From positions 566,046 to 630,045 of the forward strand of contig PUQB01000027.1 of the NCBI GenBank assembly GCA_003024785.1: a DNA stretch of 64,000 nt, in the 5' to 3' direction. The notes under the pieces are model-generated. The model worked only from the letters and a program-made list of their open reading frames with translations. It ran no database searches and had not been told where the DNA came from. This DNA is from Selaginella tamariscina (lineage: Eukaryota > Streptophyta > Lycopodiopsida > Selaginellales > Selaginellaceae). Of the stretch, positions 14,436 to 27,083 are shown one piece after another (within the stretch, counting starts at the first letter, position 1; every line of letters starts with the position of its first letter). The translations under genes and the position numbers were made by a program.

Positions 14436-17058
14436 TAGTTTTTACTATGACTTCTCTTTTTGGACGTTAATTTTGTTACCTACGAAGTATGTTGATGAAA
14501 GCCCTAGGTGTAGAAGAAACATGCGCTTAGTGCACTTGGATATTTAGTGATGGTCTGGCCGGTGTCATTAGGTATTTACAAGAAACTTTGGGGAAGCTAG
14601 CACTTCCATTTAAAAATCTTACCCTAGTTTTCCGTGTCCTAGTTAGGTTTTTGGATGGTTCTGATGAGTTCAACATATCGGATATGGGTATAAACACCCT
14701 TAGGGTTGACCTAACTCTAGAGTTTCCCTAAACCCCTCAGGTCATTAATTAACTCACCAAGTATATTCCCTCTGGGAATGAGATTCCATGTCAACCCACT
14801 TATGTAAACAGGAAAACGGGGCGGGGCTCTGTCACATATATTAAGTAAGTACATGTAGGAGAGCTCCTAGGTTCATGACTGAGTTCACTACTCTTTTGCC
14901 GGTGCAAGCTTCAGCTTGTGTCGTTAAGGTACAACCATCCTAACTTCCATGTGACAGGGATACATCCCACTTCAAGGTTGCTCATCCTTAACGTTGGCAA
15001 ATCCATGCCTGGAAGGTCTTGTCGAATACACATTCCAAGAGGCAAAGTTGAGGCTTGTTTTACCTCCTCCTCCACGTCAAATTAGGTGTAACACTCATGG
15101 CCAAGCAAGGCACATTTGTGTCCTTGTCCAATTATGGGCGTGGGATCTTATTTGATAGGTTCACATTACTCAGTTTCTAAGGGTTCACTAAGGGGTTCTA
15201 AAGTTGGCATTTAGGAGTCACATTTGTGGCACTTGGTGTAACTCTTGAATCTAAAGGCTATAGCATGATAGCCCACATTGTGGAAGGCAGTGTCACATTG
15301 AGATGTGACACTAGGCTAGACGTCACATAATACAACGCTCGAGGCACGCCCTTTGGGGTCATGTCATGGGTTTGTCGCAAGGGGTTGGATACTCTAGTAA
15401 ATAAGCATGCTTGTGCTTGCACTAGGGTGCTAAACCTTAGGTATCGCTTAAGGGGGTTAGGTCTTGTAACTAGGTGTGCTTTGGCACACCTTGCTAGGTA
15501 GGATCTAAGGGTTGAACAACCTAAGTTCATTAGCATAAGCCTTATCATGAGACACTCGCAAGGTCATGTACTTAGAGTTATCCAAACCTAGCCTTAGGGA
15601 GTTTGCTTAACAAAACACTCATGTCCGCATACGGCGCACACTCATGTTCTCACTAAGTATTAGCCCTAGGTCTAGGGTATACTTAACACTCAAACCCTCA
15701 AGGGTTTAGTCATGGTTCAAGATACCCTTGTCGCCCTAAGGGGGTTGTCAGAGTTTTTACCTGGTGCCACAAAGGCGGCTTGCCAGGTGCCAACCCTGGA
15801 ATCCCCTCTCTGGAAACCCACGGAATCTGGTAAAATAACCCGTATTAGGAACCCAAGCCTTAGGAACTCAAACCCTTAACTGACTAAGCCCACGAACTTG
15901 TGGATCAGGATACACGGACTAGCCGAGCTTTAGGTGTCGTTCCTAGCTTGGTGGTTGAGGCGGCCGGAGCAAGGCCTCAACCACTAGTTTGCGGAACGTG
16001 AACTCGGGCAATGTCTTTGAGCTTGCGGGCAGGTTTTCGGACCAAGGAATCTGACTAACTCCTTGGAAGTGATGTGCCCCTATCTCAAAGGCAAGATCCT
16101 ACCAACGATAAGGATAGTCTAACCCTAGGGTGGGTTGTACCCCTATCATGTGGAAGTTTGGGCGGCACAACGGAGGGTTGCACCTTGACGACACAAGCTT
16201 AGCTTGCACCGGTAGGAGTTAACGAGCTCTCTCTTGAACCCAGGAAGCCTCACTAGATATACTCTACCTTATTTATGTGATGGACCCCCCTCCCTGTTTA
16301 CCTAAGTGAGTAAGTGGGCTGGCACGGAAATGCCAGCCCTTAGAGAAAATGGTTGTCCTAACCTAATCCTAAACCTAACCCCTAGGGGGGGTTTAGGACG
16401 TGGGGTTAGGGCAACCCTAGGGTTAGGTCAACCCTAGGGGTGTCCCTAACCCTTATTTTGACAAGCTATAATTTGCAAAGAACCCTAACCTGGAACGTCA
16501 AAATGGGGGAGGGTTCTCTAAATGGAAGTGCTAGCTTCGCCTAGAGTTTCTTTAAATACCTAACGACACCCGGCCGGACCATCACTAGATACCCAAGTGC
16601 ACTATGCGGGCCTGTTTCTTCTACATCTAGGGTTCGCCACATAATCCAGTAGATAACAAAGTCAAACCCCAAAGTAAAGGGTTGAGTCATAGTAAAAACT
16701 ATGACAGGGGTTGTACGCCGGATGAGGGTGATTCCTCAAGGGTAAGTGACGATGCCTTAGCTTTGTCATGGGGGTATGTGTAAGGCACATCTCCTTGATG
16801 AGGTTAAGGCATGAGCCTGACTAGGTCTACTAGGAAAGAATCCTAAGGTTTACTCAGGTTGTCCTTTAGGGTTCGGGGGATGGTCATCTAGGGGACTTAG
16901 GGTAGAACTTTAAGTCTTCTATTTAACTAGGCATCTGAGTCAGACTCTTGAGGTCATCTTAAAAGACTTAGCTTTGCTCATACAGGGAATTGACGCCAGA
17001 AGGCCACTTGGCGGCTAGGTGTTGCCACGTGTTAACCATTCGAGTTAAAACTCTGACA
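14436..17058 (+). repeat. LTR 1 of the non-coding element
   Basis: About 1.66 kb without the nested solo LTR. It ends AAAACTCTGACA and is followed at once by the primer binding site. Shared landmarks with LTR 2 include GAAGCTAGCACTTCCA, CACCAAGTATATTCCCTCTG and the same 3' end. Confidence 0.75.
15746..16706 (-). mobile_element. Solo LTR nested inside LTR 1
   Basis: A 961-base insert starting TGTCAGAG and ending CTATGACA, flanked by GGGGT on both sides (15741-15745 and 16707-16711). LTR 2 shows the unfilled site, with a single GGGGT followed by the same downstream sequence (near 21890-21905). The insert is in reverse orientation and is itself related to the LTR it sits in: 16140-16640 mirrors 14490-14960. 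It has the form left by recombination between two LTRs. Confidence 0.8.
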
Positions 17059-17060
17059 AT

Positions 17061-17072
17061 TGATATCAGAGC
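17061..17072 (+). promoter_or_regulatory. Primer binding site, initiator tRNA-Met type
   Basis: TGATATCAGAGC differs by one base from the usual plant TGGTATCAGAGC and lies two bases after LTR 1. Confidence 0.7.
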
Positions 17073-20000
17073 TTATTCTCTACAGTCAGTAGTTGCCTAA
17101 AGTTGTAAGGTGTTTCAGGGTTTAGCTAGTTCTAAACTTTTAAAGTACTTTATCTCTTTCAGTTAACATCTGAATTCTGTGTGGAGAGTTAATCCTAAGA
17201 TCTATAACTCCTTAGAGTACACTTACTTCATAAGTGGGTGTGGGTTATGAACTCGAATGTTAAAGGTAACGCTTGGAAGTCAACATCCAAGTTATATGCC
17301 AAGTTACTTTACCATATTTCCACAAGACATGGCATGTTAGTTTGTTCTGGTTTACAAACTAAGTCTTGTGAAGTGGGTCTTGTGATATTTTAAGTCTACA
17401 CATTTAAAAAAATTTCTTTTTTCTTTAAAGGTGTTTGAATTTGAGATAACACATGATTTGGAAACATACAATGCCTATTAAATTTTAACTTAAGTCAAGA
17501 TTCAATACCAGGTCCAACAATAGTGTTCAAATAAGGAAAGACTTATGTTCAAAAGTGCGTCTTTGACTTCGAAAAAAGGGCATATTCAAACATAAGAGTG
17601 AACACTACATTTTGACAGAAGTTGTAAAATGAGTTCTCATTATAGTTGCATGTTTTCGAAAGTGTAACTCCATAAGCAGATTATGGTGATGAACTTATAA
17701 TACAACGGAATGTCAAATATTAACATATGATGAATATGTTAAGTAGTTAGTTTAAAGATCCAATGTAATCATAGTATTATCCGATGTTCGCAATTTTTTG
17801 ATGACGTTAATTACAAGTAATATTAAGTGGAATAGTTTACTAAGTTCAAGTCACTTAATTTGAACATGTACAACTTGAAAACCTTAATTAGTTTAAGCGC
17901 ACACTCTGTATTCAAGTTAGCTAGCTCGACTAATTGATTATGAAGTTGTTTTATATGAATCATGAAAAGACTTGGGTTGATAATTTAAGGATTTCATTTT
18001 CTTATCGATCTAGTTTTGAGGTAAATGGCATGATCTATCATAAAGAGTAATGTTGGAAAACATACGTTTACATGTTCAGTTTATTAAGTAATGAAGGACT
18101 TGCATAGTAAAGGCGTTTGGCGCACACTTGTGCATTTTTAATGTTAACTCTTTAAGCTTAAAATATGTAACGCTGTTTGCAATGTGGGATAAGCTCTTGA
18201 ACAAGGGTGATTTGGGATTCTCCACTTTGTTTATCAATTAAGTAAGGAAACTTGCAAAGTTTGATGATTTATGTTGAGAACTATAGATGAGTTAGTAACA
18301 ATCGAATTTCCATTGGAGGTTTAAGTGCATGTACCTCCTCAGAGAGTTGGTATTCAGTGAGAATTAGAAGTTGGTATTGGTTTTCAATATTGATTTCATT
18401 TTAGAATTAAATATGATTATTCAAAAGACGATTTCTTAACTTTGCATCATGGTTGCAAATATGGAAACTTAAAGAACATACTATATATCTTCAGTTCTTT
18501 GGAATAGAACTTTCCTTGACTCAAGGTTGATGGGGTTTCCTAGGTTAAGTTGTCAGTTATATCTCAAGGTTTGATGGTGTTCCTTGACCTTGGTTCTCAA
18601 GTGGCGAGATTAACTCAAGAAGTTGGTGTCTCTTTTTGATGATCCTAGTTCAAGGTTTTTAAACATGGTCCAAAATCTAGTTCGAAAATATGAGGTTTTC
18701 TATCACCTCATCATTAAGATATTTCATACGTTAGACTTTGGAAGGATTTGTGACAATCTTTTCAAAGATTGGTTATAAATGACTTGTCAAAGTATGGTAT
18801 GATATTTCTTTAATATTGAGTTTGGAGTGCTCAATATCAAAACTTGGTTATGATCACATGATGTGGCCATAATCATAAAATATAAAGACTCAAGCAAACC
18901 TGAGTTTGACACTTTGGTAAGGCACTATCTTAGTGTTATAACTTGAAACGTGTTTTCAAAGTTTAATTGAGAAATGACGCATTTCTCAATATGCTTAAAT
19001 AGTAATGTGGTACTTTGTGAATTACTAGGTGTTTAAATAAATAATGTATCTTAGTTTGACGTATTGAACTAGATATCTTATTCATGTTTGGGGAGATCTG
19101 TTGAGTATAAGATATAATTAAAATATGAAGTTAGTGTGACACTTTACTATTATGATAACATTTATGTGAAAGTTGATATCTTATTAAATCAGTTAAATGA
19201 ACCAGACACTAATTCATGATTCTTCTTAGTCTTTAAATAAGTTCTTCGGAATACTATTGTAACATTATATTTCCGTCTTAAAACTGAAGTTCGATTTACA
19301 TAAACTAAGACCATGTCTATATTATAGTTGTAGCATTTCGATAAATTAATACGATTGTAAGATTATATCTGCTAATATAACAATTAGTTAGTAAACTTAG
19401 GATTTGAATGTTAAAACAATCATTATCCATTCAAGAGTATCAATATCGAAATTGCAATTATTTATGAATTAAGTTTTAATTTGAAGTTGCTTGTCAAAAC
19501 ACTAATTACTCGAATTAGTGAAAATGTTATACTTTGGTATTGTGTTGAAAACATTTACATGATTAGTTTGAGAGTTGAAAATGAATATAATGTTATGAAG
19601 GCGTGCAGTATTACGAGTTCAGGGAGACTCTTATCATGAAAACTAAGTTTTAAAATTTAGTATTTTGAACTTAGTGAGATGGGAGTTAGGAATTGTTGAA
19701 TGGCATCTAGTATGTTGTGCTCTTTGAAGAAGAGTACAATAAGCATGTCAGTTAAGACACGTACTATCTAAAGGTCGTCAATTAAGGCACTAGAGATGGG
19801 TTGAATTTTCTAGTTTTCACATTGGTTTGTACAAAAGGTATATTAGCTTATATGTTTCCTGAACTGGTCGGTGTTATGAAAGAGTACAAGTTTGATTGCA
19901 AAAATGAATATTAGTGCTATAACACTTGGTAATAAATCAATGACACATCAAGTGGATGAGCTAATTTTAAATTGGCGAGATCTTATCGTATACATGTGTA

Positions 20001-20689
20001 CAATCATGCGCCTTTGGAATCGCCTCTGGCCAAATTGACATGTTTACAAAGAATAGGGTTTTAGGAATAGTACTCTAGTATCGTAAAAGAACTTGATTCC
20101 AATAAAAGTCTCATACTTAGTTTAACGTAGCTATATTCTAACGAGGGATAGGTATAGTAACAAACCCTTATGTAAAGGAGTAATGAGAAACACCAAAGGA
20201 AGGCTATAATACTGTAACATGTGAATTTGTAGAACAATTAGAGAAACGCGAAGGCATTTGGTCAGGCATTTGAAATTAACTCAAACTGCTTGCTATGTGC
20301 TAAACGACAGAGGTTGTCAATAGCGTTTAATATTAAGGAATAAAGCAAGCCTTTATTTCTTGTTAACCAAGGGGCCGGCAAAAACATTAACTAGAGGCCT
20401 TTAATATAAATTTTAATTAAGTAAAGAAATTAACTATGTGTTGTGTGCGTCGAGTGACAGACTTTGCAGACGTGCAAAAGGTCTCCAAGTAACTTCATGT
20501 CGCAGGTGGTGCCTTTGGCAATTGGGTTTATGACTCAATGAACGATGGTTCTAAAATACTTGATTTCGCAAAATGCAAGGGGAGTAATGACATTTATGTG
20601 GACTTTTAGTTGACTCCGCATAGAGTGATATGTTAGTTTTGGTTAGTTTTCTTTAACATTATCTAGTTTTGGAGTTGGACATCGGTGAA

Positions 20690-22222
20690 GCTAGCACTTC
20701 CATCTAGAAAACCCTTACTTTGGTTTTTCGTGTCCTAGTTAAGTTTTTGAGTGGTTCTGGTGAGTTTAGCATGTCAGATATGATTAGAAACATCCTTAGG
20801 GTTGACCTAACCTTAGGGTTGCCCTAACCCCATGCTCTAAACCCCTCAGGTTAGGGTTTAGAGGTTAATGGGTCATTAATTAACTCACCAAGTATATTCC
20901 CTCTGGGAATGAAATTCCGTGCCAACCCACTTATGTAAATAGGAAAACGAGGGGGGCCCTGCCACATATATTAAGTAGTACATGTAGGAGAGCTCATGGG
21001 TTCATGATTGAATTCGTTACTCTTTTGCCGATGTAAGCTTCAACTTGTGTTGTTAAGACAACCCTTTGTTGTGCCGCCCTAACTTCCATGTGACATGGAT
21101 ACGTCCCACCTTCGAGGTTTCTCATCCTTAACGTTGACAAATCTATGTCTTGAAGGTCTTGTCAGAATGTACATTTCAAGAGGCAAAGGTTGAGGCTTGT
21201 CTCCAACCTCCTCCTCCACGTCAAGTTAGGTGTAGCACTCATGGCCAAACAAAGCACATTTATGTCCTTGTTCAATTGTGGGTGTGGGATCTTATTTAAC
21301 AGGTTCACATTACCCAATTCCTAAGGGTTCACTAAGGGTTCTAGAGTTGGCATTTAAGAGCCACGTTTGTGACACTTGGTGTAACTCTTAAATCTAAAGG
21401 ATATGGCATGATACCTCACATCGTGGAAGGCAGTGTCACATGGAGATGTGACACTGGGCTAAACGTCACACAATACAATACCCGAGGCACGCCCTTTAAG
21501 GTCATGTCATGGGTTTGTCACCAAGGGGTTGGATACTCTAGTAAACATGCGCTCACACTAGGGTGCTAAACCTTAAACATCCGCTCAAGGAAGGATAGGT
21601 CTTGTAACTAGGTGTGCTTTGACACACTTGGTTAGGGGGTGTTCTCCTTAGGATCTAAGGATTGAATAACCTAAGTTCATTAACATAAGCCTTATCATGA
21701 GACACTTGCAAGGTCATGTATTTAAAGTTATCCAAACCTAGCTTTAAAGAGTTTACTTAGTAAAACACTCATATCCACCTACGGCGCACACTCATGCCCT
21801 CACTAAGTACTAGCCCTAGGTCTAGGGTATAACTTGGCCACTCAAACCCTCAAGGGTTAGTCATGATTCAGGATACCCCTTGTCATCCTAAGGGGGTTAT
21901 ACGCCCGGATGAGGGAAGTGACGATGCCTTAGCTTTGTCACGAGGATATGTGTAAGGCACATCTCCTTAATGAGGTTAGGGCATGAGCTTGACTAGGTCT
22001 ACTAGGAAAGGATCCTAAAGTCTACTCGAGTTGTCCTTCAGGGTTTGAGGGATGGTCATTTTAGGGGACTTAGGGTAGGACTCTGTTTAACTAGGCATCT
22101 AAATCAGACTCTTAGGGTCATCTTAAAAGACTTAGCATTACTCACACAAGAAATTGACGCTTTAAGGTCACTTGATGGCCACATGTTGTCATGTGTTAGC
22201 CCTCTAAGTTAAAACTCTGACA
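20690..22222 (+). repeat. LTR 2 of the non-coding element
   Basis: Aligns with LTR 1 from GAAGCTAGCACTTCC to AAAACTCTGACA. The left end may reach 20588, after the purine tract, but the first 100 bases there do not align with LTR 1. Confidence 0.7.
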
Positions 22223-22640
22223 GAAACTCTTACTTTACGAAGTGACACTTCATCCAAGTCACGATGAGTTCACTCTTTAATTATAACCAAAACAATAAGA
22301 GTCCACATATAAGGGCCTTATTTCACAATTTTTGTACATATAGAACAAGAATCCAAAGGGTAGAACATTTGAACTTTCAAAAATTTGAATATGTAAGTGA
22401 AGGTTGAGACTACACATATAAAAATCTATATATTTGGGGGCTACTTTTTAATCTTTTATATGCACATGGTTTGAACCATTTACACTAAGTAAACCCCTTG
22501 AGATCTAAGCACATGAAGTGAAACCTTGCTTTATAAAATAAGACTTCAAGCTCACAAAGTGAGACTTATACTCCACAAATTAAGTTTCTAAATTCACAAA
22601 GTAAGTCTCCAAACTCACGATTTAACAATCAAACTATACA
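22223..22640. repeat. Degenerate tandem array, right half
   Basis: Continues the GTGAGACTCTTGCC-like units of 14156-14435 after the target duplication GAAAC; clearest again at 22510-22640. Confidence 0.6.
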
Positions 22641-23089
22641 AAGTGAAACTCCAACATTAATTATAATGGTTCTTATAAGGAATTTATTTCTTTTAACTCT
22701 AACAACACACACAATTATTAACAATTTATTTAAAAGCAATTATCTACAACTTCTCCAAACTTCCCAATTTAACACATGTATGAGTAAGATTTATTCGGTG
22801 CAATGAAAATAAGAAAATTAAATAAAGTACATGACATTTAAAAGAAAGTTACTATAACAGTGATAAGTACATCTATCAAATTTACACTTACTCCAAACAC
22901 AATCACATATATATAACAACATAAAATGACATCTACTAACATTTATTTATAATATTTATGGTACTTAATAACTTCATTCTAAATTTTCTAAAAATTAAAC
23001 ATATATAATTAATTAATTATCATATTTAAAGAACTAATTAAATTAAAATTTTAAAACTTTCAACGAGTTAAGTATATATATAGAAAGAC
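22641..23089. other. AT-rich spacer, nothing seen
   Basis: No gene, repeat end or structured element was recognised. Confidence 0.5.
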
Positions 23090-24167
23090 AGATTTCAAGG
23101 ATATATATAATTTTCTCTAATATTTACTTTTTATAGATAATAAGGTGACCTTTATAAAACTTGCACACATTTATACAAATTTAGATGCTAATTTTTCTCA
23201 CTTTCTCAGCGTTAGTTACAACTGGTTCTAAATGGACATGATAAAAACTTCAATTTGAGCTGTTTATTTTAATGTGGTGAATAAATAATTCATATATGTA
23301 TATATTGTGGTCTCATATGTGGATTATGAAAAAAGTATTGAACTATTTTACTGCTGTTACTAATCGTTGTGTATTGAAAATAACTATTGCATGAAATACA
23401 TTGAATGAATGATCTTTCCCTTTTGGTCTTATATATGTCCACTGTGGCATTCTATAACGTCTATGGAATACCAACCGTTCTGTAATTGCATCCACAAGAC
23501 CATACGATTGTAGTTTCTATCGTGACCAATACGGTCGTCTCAACACTCCTCCTCGAGCATAAATAACCCATTGACTGTGTTCACACTTATTCTCCAAAAC
23601 GTACAGCGTAACTTCCACTTTTGAAAACCTGTGAACCCACTCCCCATTAGTGAAAACATGTAAACCTACTCCCCCTTAGTACAAACCTGTGAACTTGCTC
23701 CCATTTAGTGAATGTGTTTAAAATCCAACCGCCCTTAGTAGATGTCTTTCAAGCTCTATGCAAGAAATGACCTTCAAATATAAACTCAATGGAATATATT
23801 ACACTCACATATCTATATATGCTACTTCGACGTTACTTTTAATAAGTTCCAAATTATTAGAGTGGAAGTTTAAAGTTTTCTATTTTCTCATTCATTGTTA
23901 AAAATATTAGTATAACAAATTTAATTCAAAACTAATAGAAGTATAATACGACTGAGTTATACACATTATGTACTAATTAATTAGTTTATTTATTTTCTTC
24001 TTTTTCTTGTCTTTTATTTTCCCGAAACTGCACGGGAAGGAACGTAAGACTGCAACTGGTAATTGTAATGGGATATTGCTGCTTTAATATAGTTATTTTA
24101 AAAGTTATTTTTATATTCAATCATATATTTTCAAATATACTAAATGCTATTCCTAATTTCTAACAGA
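23090..24167. repeat. Repeat D, inverted copy at 47450-48475
   Basis: About 1.08 kb matching the reverse complement of 47450-48475 with few changes. Inside, on the minus strand, TGTTGAGACG follows a purine tract (near 23545-23560), as at the start of a copia-type 3' LTR, and a degenerate repeat holds four purine tracts of the AAGGGGGAG kind (23620-23740). It is likely the end of an old LTR element. It is not in the same order relative to arms A and B, so it was copied or inserted separately. Confidence 0.65.
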
Positions 24168-24184
24168 GTTTATTTATCAATATA

Positions 24185-25321
24185 CCCTTTGAAACATGCA
24201 CTTCGACAGGACCTTTGGCACGAATTAATCAATGTTATGTTAGGCTACCTCGAAAGTCAAATGTACCTTTATTGTTTAGAAGTTGAGGCGGCTTATGCCT
24301 TAACAACACAAATTAAAATTCGCACTGGATAGAAGAAAACGAGCTCAGTCATGAACCCATAGACTCTCATTATATACATTACATAATAATATATATGACA
24401 GAGGCCTGTCCTCTTTTCCTTATTTGTAAAGTGGGTTAGCATGGAATTTCATTCTCAATATAAATATACTTTGTGAGTTTAACCTCCCCTAAACCCTAAC
24501 ACAAGAGGTTTAGGGCATGGAGTTAAGATAACCTTAAGGTTAGGTCAATCCTAAGGGTGTTTCTATCCATATCTGACATATCGAACTCACTAGAACTAAC
24601 CAATAACCAAATCGGAACATGAAAAATGAGAATAAGAATTTTTTAAATAAAAGTATTAACTTTGCCCAGAGTTTTTTCAATTACCTAACGACACTCAATT
24701 GGATCATCATTAGATACTCAAGTGCACTAAGGAGCCTGATTCTTATAACACATAGGACTTGGTAAATAACAATAATTAGCATCTAAAGTAAATAGATACC
24801 AAGTGCATTAAAGGGCATAATTCTTATAACACCTAGGGCTTGGTAAATAACAATATTCAGCATCCAAAGTAAAGAGTAGTAATAATAAAAACTATAACAC
24901 TTAATCTTGCCTTATCAAGGCACAACCCATATTGTGCCATCTCAACTTCCAAACCATAAAGTATGTCACACCCTAAGAATTTCCCAACCCTTGTGATCGG
25001 GTACACTGCGTTCAAGAGTTAATCAACTCCTATTTCATAACCCACTTGCAAGTATAGAAAACATTGCCTCAATTCATGTTTTGCAAGTGTAATGATTAAG
25101 GCCTTGCTCCAGCTACTTTATTCACACTAAGTTAGGAACAACACTTGCAACATAGCTAATTACACATTTGACTCACAAAGATAAGCGTTATTCATGTACT
25201 TAGCCAATTGAGGATGTGAGTTCCTGGATGTTGGATTATTTTACCATACTCATGAGTTTTTAGTGAGGGTTTTTAGAGTTGGCATATACAGCATTCATGA
25301 AACAAAGTAAAAACTTTGACA
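24185..25321. repeat. Pieces of the same LTR family as the 14.4-22.2 kb element
   Basis: The part up to about 24900 is the first half of the LTR in minus orientation, ending with AAAAACTATAACA like the solo LTR. From about 24900 to 25321 the second half appears in plus orientation and ends AAAACTTTGACA. It is either two fragments or a full LTR rearranged. Confidence 0.6.
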
Positions 25322-26610
25322 TATGTGATAACCCTCTCAATGTACTTCAATCACTAACCTTTATTATGGTTTTATTAATCACATTTAGAATTTAGAATAG
25401 TCCTAATTTTAATAGAATTTTTACACTAATTTAGTTTAAGATAGTCTTAATTCAACAAAAAAAATAAAAATAAAATTATTGTTACATTAGAATGAATTTA
25501 AGATTGCAGACTCTAGGAGTGTTTTCACACTAAAACTTAAGTTTTAAAATCCTACTTAAGTTTTCTAAACATAGACACATAAGTTTAACGACTTAAAATA
25601 GTGACTTTTAAGTTTAAGATTTAAGCTAAGAAATTTTGTAAGACAACTTTAAGCATAAAAATACTTAACTTAAATACTTAATAAAACTTAAGTCAACTCG
25701 ACATTTCTTATTCATTTTTATACTTAATTTTAAGTCACTTATTCAGGTAACAAAAGTCATGAACCCTAAAAATTAAACTAACTTAGTTTAACCGCCCAAG
25801 TCAAAATCTTAAGTTTTTTATTTTCAAGTACTGCTCTGAAAACGCTCTTTACATATATAAATATATATAAAAGCATCACCAAGGAACAGACCTTTGAAGT
25901 AGAAATGTCGTAGTTGACTGCCTCCTTCAAGCGGATTGCATAATTCATGCGGCCGGTACATTTTGGTTTCCATCCACATCTGAAAAAAAAAAAATGCAAA
26001 TAAAAACATACATCTCACATTTTTCAACTATGTGTGTGTGGAGGTTCTTCTGCCTGGTCTCTTTTCAGATGCTACCTCTATTTTGATTAAATGAGATTAC
26101 ACGCCATTTCATATATGTTTTATGCAAACGTGTATTCTTGCAGCTGCTGGAAGTTTTGACGGCTGCATCATGTCAAGAAACATTCTGCTACGAGCAGACA
26201 CAACACAGCTTCTTCCTACTGGTACCATGCTTCTCGCTCCACCCATGGCACCCTTGGCACCATGGCCGAGTTCATGAGCGCCATAAATACACCTCCATGG
26301 ACAGTGCTGTAAAACGTGGAGGTACAAGGGCGACAGCCAGGCACACAACCACATTTTCTTGTATCTGGTATGACAAATGCAAAGCACAACTGTGGGAAGA
26401 ACGTCTACTCACTGAGCTGTCTACTACTCAACCATGTCTGGTGTCCGGCCACTTTGGGTCATCCGGGTTTGTCAAGTAAGACTGCCGGTGTCAACAGGGC
26501 ATCGAACCAAGTGTGTAGATACCGCACACTGGTGAAGATAATTAACTTGGTTATTATTTTGGCCGCTACGTCACGACTGCATGAAGTACGAGATATCTTC
26601 GATGACACGT
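25322..26610. other. Intergenic upstream of the legumin-like gene; an unassigned GC-richer patch
   Basis: The stretch 25322-25800 is AT-rich with repeated AACTTAAG-type words. The stretch 26130-26560 is richer in GC and has short open frames on both strands, but no family could be named. It could be a decayed exon. Nothing firmer is supported. Confidence 0.4.
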
Positions 26611-26611
26611 A

Positions 26612-26647
26612 TCTCTTGCATGCATTCGGTAGAAACAAGCGTATAAA
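26612..26647 (+). promoter_or_regulatory. RY seed motif, ABRE-like core and TATA box
   Basis: An RY element (GCATGCAT, about 26618-26625), the site bound by B3 regulators such as ABI3 and FUS3 in legumin promoters, lies about 20 bases before TATAAA (26642-26647). An ACACGT core of ABRE type lies near 26605. Together they suggest seed-stage control of the cupin gene that starts at 26687. This is inferred from motifs only. Confidence 0.6.
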
Positions 26648-26686
26648 TTCGCTGTGTGCAGGTTTAGTTTCATCGTCAGTCTTTTA

Positions 26687-27002
26687 ATGGCTTCTCGGTG
26701 CTTGTTTTTCTTGTTCTTTTTGTTGTTTGCTTTTGGGGTTGCAAGACGGCATGAGCAAGAGGAGCAGTCTGATCGACATAAGAGGATGTTCAGTGACTTG
26801 AATCCTCAAGAGGCAAGGACTGAGCTAGAAACAGAAGGTGGGAAGCTTGAGGTCTGGGGCGGTAGAGGCTCTGGTGTTTTTGAGGATGCCAATGTTGCAA
26901 CATGTAGAACAACACTCAGACACAAAGGGCTTTGGTTGCCTTCCTATGTAGACTCGCCCACCTTGCATGTTGTTACAAGAGGTATAACTGTTGTTATTAT
27001 TG

Positions 27003-27083
<81 letters not shown>

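Larger units (their letters stand above)
14436..22222 (+). mobile_element. Old non-coding LTR retrotransposon (LARD-like)
   Basis: Direct terminal repeats at 14436-17058 (including a nested 961-base solo LTR) and about 20588/20690-22222. The element is flanked by GAAAC on both sides (14431-14435 and 22223-22227), a 5-base target duplication. A primer binding site for initiator tRNA-Met follows LTR 1, and a purine-rich tract (about 20577-20584) precedes LTR 2. The 3.5-kb interior is AT-rich and shows no gag or pol, so it was non-autonomous or is too old to read. The LTR pair differs clearly by eye, which suggests an old insertion. Related LTR pieces lie at about 24185-25321 and 41088-41262. 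Confidence 0.75.

Noticed and set aside
16370-16470. CCCTAAACC-like words suggesting interstitial telomere repeat
   Set aside because: The words are irregular and palindromic (CCCTAGGG) and lie inside a solo LTR; LTR 1 has similar text. They are part of the LTR.
14436-22222. Mutator-like transposon with long terminal inverted repeats
   Set aside because: The inverted repeat inside 14490-16640 is explained by a solo LTR inserted backwards; the outer repeats are direct, with a 5-base duplication and a primer site.
26130-26560. GC-richer patch with overlapping open frames, considered as a laccase-like or other exon
   Set aside because: A His-rich stretch looked suggestive, but no ordered set of family motifs or splice sites was found.
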